14,745 nt of DNA, from positions 5,933 to 20,677 of the forward strand of contig MU646620.1 of assembly GCA_026770585.1 (NCBI GenBank), read 5' to 3'. Both the position numbers and the translations under genes were made by a program. Positions 1 through 8,900 of the stretch are shown here, in pieces. Under the pieces are notes generated by a model that ran no database searches, was not told the DNA's origin, and saw only the letters and a program-made list of their open reading frames with translations. The number at the start of each line of letters is the position of its first letter. Within the stretch, counting starts at the first letter, position 1. Origin of the DNA: Baffinella frigidus (Eukaryota; Cryptophyceae; Cryptomonadales; Baffinellaceae).

Positions 1-125
1 GAGAGAGAGAGTGGGGAGGGTACCCGGCTTCCAGTAGTCCTCCATAGCCTGTCCGGAGGACGAGCCCATGAAGTTGTTGTTGTGGAGCGGCGCGTACTGT
101 TTCGGAGCGGGGGCGTCAGCGTCCA
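1..125 (-). CDS. Possible partial exon of an unrecognised minus-strand gene
   Basis: On the minus strand one frame stays open from about position 125 to the window edge. It reads as protein-like sequence including KQYAPLHNNNFMG and QAMEDYWKPGT, polar and Asn/Ser/Pro-rich like a disordered region. An in-frame stop lies just upstream (minus-strand sense) and a TTAG that could be a splice acceptor lies near position 132. This fits an internal or terminal exon of a gene continuing beyond position 1. I do not recognise the family. The edge itself is a short GA repeat (1-12). The call rests only on codon-like composition and could be chance. Confidence 0.28.
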
Positions 126-185
126 ATGTACTAATGTACTAATTTCTTAAATTTACTAATTTCTCCGCGGTCCGTACTGTTCGAA

Positions 186-454
186 GACGTAAATACCGCC
201 TGTGAATGCACTTCTCTCTTGTTGCAGGCCTGAGTAGGTGAGGAAGAGGCTACTCGCCACGCAACGGGTGTGCGAGAGAGGGCGTATGGAGCGAGACAGG
301 GCAGGGGGTGTGGCCCGAGCGGTGTCCGACCGAGGCTCGTCACCTGTCCGACCGAGGCTCACAGCAAAGGCGTCCTGCTCGAAATGGAGAACCCTCCACC
401 TCACGCGGGCTAACGAATACGTAAATCCCGCCTGTGAACGCATTTCTCTCTTTC
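186..454. repeat. Two-copy direct repeat (186-224 and 416-454)
   Basis: A segment of about 39 bp beginning ACGTAAATNCCGCCTGTGAA and running into TCTCTCTT occurs twice in the same orientation, about 230 bp apart, with a few mismatches. The sequence between contains two copies of TGTCCGACCGAGGCTC around 326-360. No coding frame is convincing here. Its nature is unknown; it may be the remains of an older dispersed element. Confidence 0.55.
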
Positions 455-499
455 TGGTACCCGCACCGCACGGCCTTGCGAGAGAGACCTTGATCAGCG

Positions 500-603
500 T
501 ATCCCTTAAGTGGCGAGTAGGTTCATACGCCCTACGATAGGGCCCTACGACCAACCTAGGGCGAGTTAGGGCGATTGATCGCCCGTCCGCCACTTAAGGG
601 ATA
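500..603. mobile_element. Foldback element with TATCCCTTAAGTGGCG arms
   Basis: TATCCCTTAAGTGGCG at 500-515 returns as its reverse complement at 588-603. Inside is a second perfect palindrome, GGGCGATTGATCGCCC (569-584), and CCCTACG/CCTAGGG motifs. At about 104 bp without coding capacity it looks like a small non-autonomous inverted-repeat element. I see no target duplication, so its mobile nature is inferred from its likeness to better-supported foldbacks elsewhere in the window. Confidence 0.5.
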
Positions 604-648
604 CCAGGCCAGTGCGTGGGAAGCTACAATGCCCCGAGCGTTTTGCCT

Positions 649-754
649 ACCTAATTCCGTCGTCAGCCTAATCCCGGCATTCCGCAGGGTGCTACCGTAC
701 GTAATACCGTAGGGTAATACGAAATGCCGGAATTAGGTGGACGCCGGAATAAGG
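649..754. mobile_element. Nested inverted-repeat element
   Basis: CCTAATCCCGGCATT (667-681) pairs with AATGCCGGAATTAGG (723-737). A weaker outer pair is formed by ACCTAATTCCG near 649 and the sequence ending near 754. The centre carries CTACCGTACG and ATACCGTAGGG, variants of a CTACGGTAG motif found in other hairpins of the window. It is non-coding. The ends are not sharply defined and no duplication was seen. Confidence 0.42.
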
Positions 755-986
755 TCGTCCACCCTTAGGGGTGGTTGGGAGAAGTGGTGGTACGGTGTGA
801 GGGGTTTGTCTTGGGGGAGAGCGGTCAGTTCTGAGCGGAGGGGGCGGGGTGTGGAAGAGGGTGGAAGGTTGAGTGCGGAGTTGACGGTTTACGGTTGAGC
901 AGTCCTGTGTGCCGCGTGTACAGTCTAGTGTGCTGCTTCGTGAATCAGCGATCTGCAGACTGATACGCACGCATACCCAGGGCGCT
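755..986. other. No recognised feature
   Basis: A G-rich plus strand (GGTGGT, GGGGCGGGGT) followed by mixed sequence. Open frames here show only composition bias and no recognisable protein motif. Confidence 0.4.
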
Positions 987-1122
987 CTACTTTAGACGTG
1001 ACTGGGAGCAATAAGTTGACACAAGGGGAGAAAGTACAGGATCCTGTACATTCTGCCAAAAGTTGACTCGAGCCTACTGATTTGTTGACTTTTGCGATTG
1101 ACCACCCTCAGGTCTAGCGTAG
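987..1122 (+). repeat. Dispersed repeat, copy 1 (partner at 10363-10501)
   Basis: This ~136-bp segment begins CTACTTTAGACGTGAC and ends CTCAGGTCTAGCGTAG. It recurs in the same orientation at 10363-10501 with roughly 85-90% identity by eye. It contains AAAAGTTGACTC and GTTGACTTTTGCG, the two orientations of a short motif seen at many places in the window. It does not fold back end to end, so it differs from the foldback elements. It has no coding potential; the element type is unknown. Confidence 0.7.
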
Positions 1123-1370
1123 CTCACTGCAAAGGGGGCATGCCATCCTGCTACAGCAAACCTCTCTGGCAATTCACGAAAAAGCGTTTCATCGCTCATC
1201 AATCGTGGGGGTGGAACAGCACGCGGCCCACCAACGTTGGGAAACCAGCAAACCATAGAGTTTCTTGGTACAGTTAATGCCCGGATTAGATATCGCTTTG
1301 GTACAACCCCTGTACAGCCCGGGTTAGTACAAACAGGCGTGGGTCTCAGGGGTAGGAGTCGCCACCAGCC
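1123..1370. other. No recognised gene; short GTAC-containing repeats
   Basis: The stretch holds two short open frames without recognisable motifs. Around 1265-1345 there are several near-repeats of TTGGTACA/CTGTACAG and CCCGGATTAG/CCCGGGTTAG, suggesting decayed small inverted repeats. Nothing firmer can be supported. Confidence 0.35.
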
Positions 1371-1487
1371 CTGACAGCTTGATCAAATCCAAAATCGGTT
1401 TAGGCCAAGGACGCCGGTCTCCGGCGTTCTGGGCCCAACTTGTACCAAGAAAATAGAAGGACAAAGTGATTTGATCTTTCAGTGAGG
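1371..1487. mobile_element. Weak foldback with GATCAAATC arms
   Basis: CCTGACAGCTTGATCAAATC at the left resembles the reverse complement of the right end (GATTTGATCTTTCAGTGAGG). The interior has CGCCGGTCTCCGGCG, itself a hairpin. A better-preserved element with GATCAAAT arms lies at 3871-3958. Arms are imperfect and no duplication is visible. Confidence 0.35.
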
Positions 1488-2410
1488 GTTCCACACAGCG
1501 GGATACGCAGGGCTTTTCGGCCCATTTCGGGCCACCTTTCCGCCACCTTATCCATAGGAACCACCCTATGCCCCTACGGGTTGCCTACCGTAGGGTCGTA
1601 GGTCTTATCGCTTAAGGGTTATTCACCAATCCCTTCGAAGTCCGCTGTGTGGGGTGGCAGAACCTGGTCCGAGCAGTTCTCGTCCTGGGCGAGGCTCTTG
1701 CCGTTGAAGGGGATCAGAGCGAAGAGCTGCGCACACGCACAAAGGGGTCAGAGCGATGAGCTGCGCACAAGAACACCCCCCGGCCACCAGAGAGCGCGCC
1801 ACAGGTCCGGGGTAGACCCACACCCTACACTCTACACCCCGTCCACAACCTACACCCCGGCCACGACAACAGCCGCGGCGTCCTTGACAGGCAACAGTTC
1901 TCACGCTGCCGTGGGCATCTTCGATGACCGTGGGTCCATCTGATCGGGAAGCGCAGTGCTGGTAGGGGCAGGGTGCCTCCAGCCCCCGACCACCTTCCCA
2001 AAAGGTAAGCTGGGCGCAGGGGGGCCTCGTGGGAACAAGAGGGCCAGAGGTGCCAGGTCCAGCTGTGGCGCGAAGAGGGCTGTGCTGACCAACACGAGCA
2101 AATCTCAGGAAGCTGGGGTGCGGAGTCAAGCGGGAAAAGCAAGCTCCACGCAGCCAAGGGAAGCACACGGCGGGAGCAGGGACCAAAGGAAATACTTGCA
2201 GGGTAACGAGCGCTAGATGGACCAAGCACTGCGGCAATGCGGCGCGCTACATGTTGAGACATCGGGCTGGGGCAACTCAGACAAAGTCAAAAGGAGAGCC
2301 CTCCCCACCAAGTCCCCCTGGAGCGAATCTCACCATATCGTGTCTGAGGGGGCGCGCTGTCAATTTTTGACGTCAAATGTGGCCCTTTCAATGGCTCCAA
2401 TGCCGGATCT
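1488..2410. other. No recognised gene; short tandem duplication and CCTACGG hairpin remains
   Basis: Around 1560-1605 are CCTACGGGTTGCCTACCGTAGG and related strings, again with the CTACGGTAG motif. At 1709-1773 a ~32-bp unit containing CAGAGCGA(A/T)GAGCTGCGCAC is tandemly duplicated. At 1825-1862 the words TACACTCTACACCCC and CTACACCCCGG repeat. Overlapping open frames on both strands (up to ~200 codons) are best explained by high GC content; none shows a motif I recognise. Confidence 0.4.
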
Positions 2411-2437
2411 CTACTGAACCTTTTTGAGGTTCAGTAG
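2411..2437. other. Perfect 11-bp hairpin
   Basis: CTACTGAACCT (2411-2421) pairs perfectly with AGGTTCAGTAG (2427-2437) around the loop TTTTG. It lies about 385 bp upstream of the first recognised exon. It could be a small foldback remnant or a transcript structure; nothing decides between them. Confidence 0.5.
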
Positions 2438-2821
2438 GTCTTCTGGAAGAGGAGGCTCGTCTGCGCCGGCTGGAAAGAGGGGGAGCGAGCGCGCATTCCG
2501 CACCTCGTTTCCTCCCTGCTCTCCCTCCTCCCCCCCCACCGCGCTCGCTCTTTCTTTCTCTCCCCTCCGTCCCGCCTCTCACTCTGTAGGATCCTCAAAC
2601 AAGTCTCTGAATCCCACAACCCCCGTGGTTTCTCTGGCATCGGGAGCCTTCGTCAGCGCTTGCAGCTGGGGAGGGAGGGGCGGATTCCCAGAGACGGCGA
2701 GTGACTGCTCCCGCGTTGGAATCTGGGGCTCTCGGGGCTCTCGGGGCTGGCGGGGCGGCAGCTAAGGCTCGGAGAGGCTGCTGGTGCTCTCAGAGAATCA
2801 GGTGCTGGAGAACGGGGGAGG
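2438..2821 (+). promoter_or_regulatory. Possible promoter or 5' region, or upstream intron, of the p62-like gene
   Basis: GC-rich, with a long pyrimidine-rich stretch (about 2495-2580: TCCCTCCTCCCCCCCCACC, CTCTTTCTTTCTCTCCCC) followed by G-rich sequence with two tandem CTCTCGGGG-like words near 2730-2745. The frame of exon A is open from 2705 but holds no ATG before 2822. TGCTCTCAG at 2785-2793 could be a splice acceptor, in which case exon A would start earlier and continue from an upstream exon coding for the PH domain. I see no TATA box or other defined promoter element. Confidence 0.25.
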
Positions 2822-2902
2822 ATGGCGGCGGCGGGGAGCGTCGGAATGGACAAGCTCCGCGAGCAGCGCGGCGCGAAGCTCATGGGGAACCGCAAGCTCC
2901 AG
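2822..2902 (+). CDS. p62-like exon A: possible start and first part of BSD domain 1
   Basis: 27 codons, starting MAAAGSVGMDKLREQRGAKL and ending MGNRKLQ. KLMGNRKLQ joins exon B in the way the family's KLLEENSELQ precedes its BSD helix. The chosen start is the first ATG in a frame open since 2705; a second in-frame ATG lies at 2846. The donor is CAG|GTGCGC. If the PH domain is encoded upstream, this exon would begin before 2822 and the ATG would be internal. Intron 1 (2903-2987) is only 85 bp and free of elements. Confidence 0.62.
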
Positions 2903-5900
2903 GTGCGCTCCCTGGCGTGGCGGGGGCGATCGCCTCTCCGTCGCAACGGATGATCCAGAGCAGGATCTGACGCACGCCCCCCGCCAGATTCTGTGGGAAA
3001 ACCTCGTCAAGGAGAGCGGCTTCCTGACTGAAGAGGAGTTCTGGGTGCACCATGACCCGGACGGCCGCAGCTACGTCACAGACGCCACCCCCCCGGTCTG
3101 TTTCCAGTACCGGTACACATTCATAGGCTAACGTCCTGAAAATGGGGTAGTTAGGCCTACGGCATCGCCTAGGACCTCCTACCGTAGGCTGAGGGATCCT
3201 AGGACCAAAAAGTCTCGGCCCACGGTAGGAGGTCCTAGGCAATGCCGTAGGCCGAACTACCCCATTTTCAGGCCGTTGACCTATTAACATGAGCGAATCG
3301 CGTCTTATTTCTTCTGCAACGTATGGCGAATCAGTGAACCGTAAAGCGGGTTTTAACCATAAACCCTACACCCTAAACCCTAAATCTTACACCCTAAACC
3401 CTAAGACCTAAACCCTAAACCCTCAAACCTAAATCCCGCACCCTGATCCCTAAACCCTAAACCCTAATCCATAATCCCTAAACCCTAAACCCTAATCGCT
3501 AAACCCTAAACCCTAAAACCTCAACCCTAAACCCTAACCCCCAAAATCTAAACTCTAAACCATCAACCTTAAGCCCTCGTCCCTCATCCCTTATCCCCAA
3601 ATCCTAAACCCTAAACCCTAAACCCTAAACCCTAAACCCTAAACCCTAAACCCTAAACTCAAACCCCTAAACCCTAAACCCAAACCTTGACAATCCGAAA
3701 ACCCGAACCCGCCCCCCCCCCCCTCACCACCTTTCTCGCAACCTTCTCCCGCGTTCCTGGTCGAGCATGCCTCGATTGTTTCGGTGCGGTCAAGTTTCGT
3801 TGGGTCGCCATCATTGCGTACAGCCACTACCGTCACGCAACCTTCCAGCCCTGATGGGCTTTTCTGGGCCCTGAAGCGGATCAAATTCCTTTTCGAGGCC
3901 TGAATTTTTTCAGAGTCTGAAAAAGGGGTGATCGTAGAGGGGATTTGATCCGCTTCAGGTCCTAAAAAGCCCCCCAGGGCTGGACGGTTCCGAAACTAAC
4001 TTGGCAGCCACCGATGCCTTCGATGGCGTGTCCATCTAAACGATTCTGGTACAAATTGCAATTCATTTCAGGGTAAGGGGCTTGAAAAGATCCCCGGAAA
4101 TCCGGGGGAGATGGAACTCGGGCGCTGCCACGTGGCCTATCTCTCAGCGTCAGTTTCTTTACAGCCACTCCAGGCCCTCGGGTGGGGTATTCCTTCCTCG
4201 TTCTTGGAGCCGTTTGCTCGTTCTTGGAGCCGTTTTTGTACTAAAAATTGACTTTTGAGAAAAATTTCCCATCAAAAATGACTTTTGAATACCCCCCCCT
4301 CCAGCCCTGCGTGGTAAAGCCCCCCTCTCTGCGTCCCCTCTCGATGGCGCTCGGCTGTATTCCGCTCTGTACCACTTAAGCCCCCCAGGGCTGGACGGTT
4401 CTTTATGGGTACCACTTAGCAGGGAGCCGTGACTTCCGGAGTATGTCCAGCGTTGATTCTCACCCGGGAAACCCAGGCCAAAAGCCAGCACCCCCCCCCC
4501 CGGGGGAATCCGGGGGAAAGGGCAACGGTGGCTTGTAAGTGGCTGATTAACTTCTCTCTCGCGCAGCTCCTTGCACCGCCTCAGATTGATGCAGGGGGTT
4601 GATAGCTTTCATAGGGTCGCGGCCTGAAAATGGGGTAGTTAGGCCTACGGCATTGCCTAGGACCTCCTACCGTAGGCCGAGGGATCCTAGGACCAAAAAG
4701 TCTCGGCCTACGGTAGGAGGTCCTAGGCAATGCCGTAGGCCTAACTACCCCAATTTCTGGCCGTTACCCTATTAGCTTCGGGACTCTCTCGCACAGCTCC
4801 TTACACCGCCTCAGATTGATGCAGGGGGTTTAATCTCCATACACGTATTAATTAATTGCTTTTGGCAACGAAAATTACTACACGGTTTGCTCATAAAAGT
4901 AGTAGTAAAGCGTTTGTGTAGTAAATTTCGTTGCACCAAAAGCAGTTAATTAATACTTGTGTGGAGATGAGGTTGATAGCTTCGGGACCGTACCCTGGCA
5001 CGGCGGTCAACTTTTGAAAACCCCTGCCAGGAGGGGGAATTGACTTTTGGCGACCTCTTTCTGGCTTTAAATTTAAGTTTCCTTACTACGAAACGGCAAC
5101 CTCAAAAGATGGACCTATGGCAATGTCAATGCGCACAGACATGCAGTCTGATTCAATCGATATTCATGGGAATATCGTTCCAATTTAGGACAGTTTCGTG
5201 GTACAAATTTTAAAACAATGCTGACTAAAACACTAAAAAACACTTGTAAACCTCTTTAGTTTTAAATTTGTACCAGTTAAGTCTGAGGCGGGCCCGTCCG
5301 GTCGTCCTAAATTGGAACGATATTTCCATTAATATGCCTCTGGTGTGGCAGGTGCCATCGCGAATGGTCACGGTCACGGACATTGTCAAGACCAACACCG
5401 AGGTCAAGGTGCGGTCGCATCCCGCTGATTTCATAGGGTAACCGCCTGAAAAGGGGGTAGTTAGGCCTACGGCATTGCCTAGGACCTCCTACTGTAGGCC
5501 GAGACTTTTTGGTGCTAGGATCCCTCGGCCTACGGTAGAAGGTCCTAGGCAATGCCGTAGGCGTAACTACCCCATTTTCAGGCCGTCACCCTATTTGATT
5601 GTTTGATTTAAACGCGACTTACCACACAGTGGACTACGCGGTTTTCATTGTAAAAGTACTCTCGTCGGATTCCGCCTTTTTAGCCCTTCAGGCGCCCCCT
5701 TTGAGCCATGACACCCAGATGATGGGTGCAGTGAAAGACTAGTACTAGCTCTGTTTCACTCGGGTTGACTAAATCGATTATGTCCTTTTATTCGACCCAA
5801 ATCGTCAAAAGTCTATTTTTTCAAGGGAATTTATCAACTTTTGGCGAACCGTTGCGATTTGGGCTCGACAAATTGTCGAGCCCGATTCAAGTGGAACAGA

Positions 5901-8900
5901 GCTAGTAGTAGTCCGCAGAGTGGCCGGCTAAACGCGGATACACCAACGCTGACATAACACGCCTAGACGAAGGCTGATAATTAGCTGATACGCCTGATAA
6001 CTTAGCTGACAGCTGATATTAATACAACATACAACACCAAACGCTGATATAACAATGATGACTTATCAGCTCAACGTTGACATCAAAACAACAGCGCTAC
6101 TCAGGTGAGCCCCGACGCCGGGCACCTGCACCAGCTGTACCCACAATACACCAACGCTACGCAGGGGAGCCTGGTACGGATGACACCTTAGCTTAACGCT
6201 GGTAGAGCAATACGCTAAACGCTGATGCTGACACGCCTGATAACTTAGCTCAACGCTGATATAACAATAAGCTGAACGCTGATGTAACGCACGTGAGCAG
6301 CTGCACCAGCTGTACTCATAGTACCCCCATCTTCAGATTTCGCGATTTGGAGCGGATCCAATCCACACGGTGGACTACGGACCTTTCATCAAAAGTGAAC
6401 TGACCCCGGGGGAAATTAACGTTACGGATTTTCTAGTGCAAGTTTGGTCTCGCATCCCGCGGAATTTCGCGTAGTCGAAACCCTCGTACCACTCGAGAAT
6501 GCTAGAGGGGCCTATTTATATGTGGGGTTGTAGATATTTGTACCAGGATAAGGTATTCCAACTTCGTGACTGGCCAATATATGGCCAGTAACGTGACCAA
6601 TCAACGAAAGTTACTACACAAATGCCCACTTTTTAAAGCACCCTGGTTTTAAATAGGCCCCTCTAGCGTTCTCGTGTGGTAGTTGACCGTGTGGAAACCT
6701 CATTTCTGGAACCCCCCGCAGGTGAGTCTCGACGCCGGACAGCTGCACCAGCTCTATCTGGAGTACCCCCAGCTGCGCGCGCGGGAGGAACAGCTCGTCT
6801 TCTCGGGAAAGGTCCGGCCGCACCACGCCAGCGGCCTCGAAACATCCACTTTTGACATATTTCAAGGGGAATCCCTTGGATCCTTAAGTCAACCACGTTA
6901 GATCTTGCGAGGATAAGGCGTCGGTTTCCCAGCTCTATCTGGAGTATCCCCAGGTTCGCGCGCGAGAGGAGGTCTACTTTTGATCGTTTCTACTCCAAAA
7001 GTTGACGGGGTTGAGCTCGTCTTCTCGGGAAAGGTCCGGCCGCGCTTATTGACACTCGTTGACTTTATTCGAAAGAGGAAAATCACGGCGCAGAATTGAG
7101 GCGAGCTTAGAAAAGGATCTGGGTCCACACCCTCCTGTAAAGCAACTTCGACCGCTTCTCCCGGGGTGCTCGGACGGCCTCAGTCGGGTTGACTCATCGT
7201 ACACGCCATATCAAATAAATGAATTTGTGCAACGAGATTTACTACACATGAGGCTCATACTAGTAATAGTAAAACAGATGTGTAGTAAATTTCCTTGCCC
7301 AAATTCAGTTATGAAACGAGTGTCCCGGATGAACTCCGCACCTCCCTGTAAAGCAACTTGGACCACTTCTCCCGGGGAGCTCGGGCTGCGTCGGTCGGGG
7401 TTACTGATCGTTGGGGTTGCCAACGATGGTCTGACAGCAGGCTGTCTTGCCACACGCGGCTGATCAAGGAGCCACTTTAAAACCCGGGGAGCTGTACACG
7501 TGATCAGTGTGTAGTAATTTTCACATGTTTGGTCACGTGGCTACACGCTTTCCGTGTAGCCACGTGACCAACTCTATACAAAACGCCTACACTCGACATT
7601 TAAAAAGGGTGCTGTGGTAGCCTCGTGTGGTGGTGCTGAATATGTCTCTGGTGGGGCGGCAGATGTTGCGAATGAATTTCTTCCGCGGGGCTGAAAAAGT
7701 CTTGACACCAGCCTCGCAAGGGGCCAAAAACGTCTGACATCAGCTTCTCACTGGGCTGAAAATGTCTGACAGCAGGCTCTCTTGGAGCCACACATGTCTG
7801 ATAAGGCGCGTCTGGTGGGGCGGCAGATGTCGCGTATGGAGTTTTTCCGGATCTTCTTCGACTTTCTGCACAACGGCCCCGACCAGCGGACAACAACTGA
7901 GGACAAGGAGGTGAGGGGGTAGGGTTTAGGGTTAATTTCATCTCGGACCATACCAGAATCTGTCCTGATGCAAAGGCGTAAGATAGCATCATTTGATGCC
8001 TAAAATAGCATATGCACCCTTACCTTCCGCGTGGGGAGCCTAAGATAGCGGGACAGATTCTGTCTTGGTCCGAAATTAGGTCAGCCTGGAAGATCGTAGC
8101 ACACAGCAATGCACCCCGCCAGCCTCCTGAACCGACTTCTTGAACCCCCACCGCAAGATTGATGGGCGCGTCTCAGGTGGGTAAGATCTTTGAGGAGCTG
8201 GGTTAGGCTACCCCGATCAGCGGACGACACCGGAGGACAATGAGGTCACCCCTAACCCCTATAGGCCACGCAGGGCTGGAGGGGGGGGTATTCCAAGGTC
8301 AATTTTTGAAGGGAAATGGTATTCAAAAGTCAATTTTGTGAAAAAACGGCTCCAGGGGCGACCCAACGGCTCAAAGGGCGACCCTGGAATACCCCCCCGA
8401 AGGGCCCTGCGTGGGTTTAGATTTGATAGCCACCCCTGCCCGTGCCCCGCCAGAAGCACGAGTGCTACTGGAAAGCTCTAGCCCGCTCTGTCCATCTAAT
8501 CGTTTTAAAACGAACTCGGGTTTAATAGTCACCTTTTGCTGAAAATGTGTCAACTTTGGTTCTAAAATGATTTTATGTTCCCCTGAGGTTGTGGGAATTG
8601 GAGCCGTCGGTGCCGGATTCCGGCTTCGGTTACAGGATAGGGTGGGGTGGGACCTTCCAGTAGTGGATCGATCGACTTTCTGCACAACGGCTCCGATCAG
8701 CGGACGATAACTGAGGACACGGAGGTTAGGGTTTAGGGTTTAGGGTTGATGGCTACCCTTGGTTTAGGGTTTAGGTTACCCGGCCTGCTCCCCGCCCGGA
8801 CCGACTTTCTGCACAACGGCCGGGTTTAAGGTTTAGGGTGTAGGGTTTAGGGTCTAGGATTAAGCAACCTCCTTGTCCTCGGTGGTGGTCCGCTGATCGG

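Larger units (their letters stand above)
4553..4985. repeat. ~60-bp tandem duplication, each copy split by a different foldback
   Basis: The unit reads TCTCTCGC(G/A)CAGCTCCTT then (G/A)CACCGCCTCAGATTGATG and CAGGGGGTTGATAGCTTCGG. Copy 1 (4555 to 4608, continued at 4775) is interrupted by the family A element at 4609-4774. Copy 2 (about 4785-4830, continued at 4971) is interrupted by the family D element at 4831-4970. Each copy therefore shows the uninterrupted sequence at the site occupied in the other. Confidence 0.85.

Noticed and set aside
1623-2262. Long overlapping minus-strand open frames of 204 and 145 codons
   Set aside because: They overlap plus-strand frames of similar quality in GC-rich sequence, have Pro/Arg/Ser/Cys-biased composition and show no recognisable domain.
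2880-3290. 136-codon minus-strand open frame
   Set aside because: It runs antisense to exon B and then through the family A palindrome; similar proteins appear at 5307-5552 and 12513-12731 only because the same foldback is translated.
3356-3695. A chromosome end or telomere
   Set aside because: The array is degenerate, has non-telomeric DNA and gene exons on both sides, and similar tracts occur in both orientations.
5363-5445. Additional exon encoding MVTVTDIVKTNTEVKVRSH
   Set aside because: The p62 alignment runs from exon B to exon C without a gap, there is no clear acceptor/donor pair, and the frame ends inside family A copy 3.
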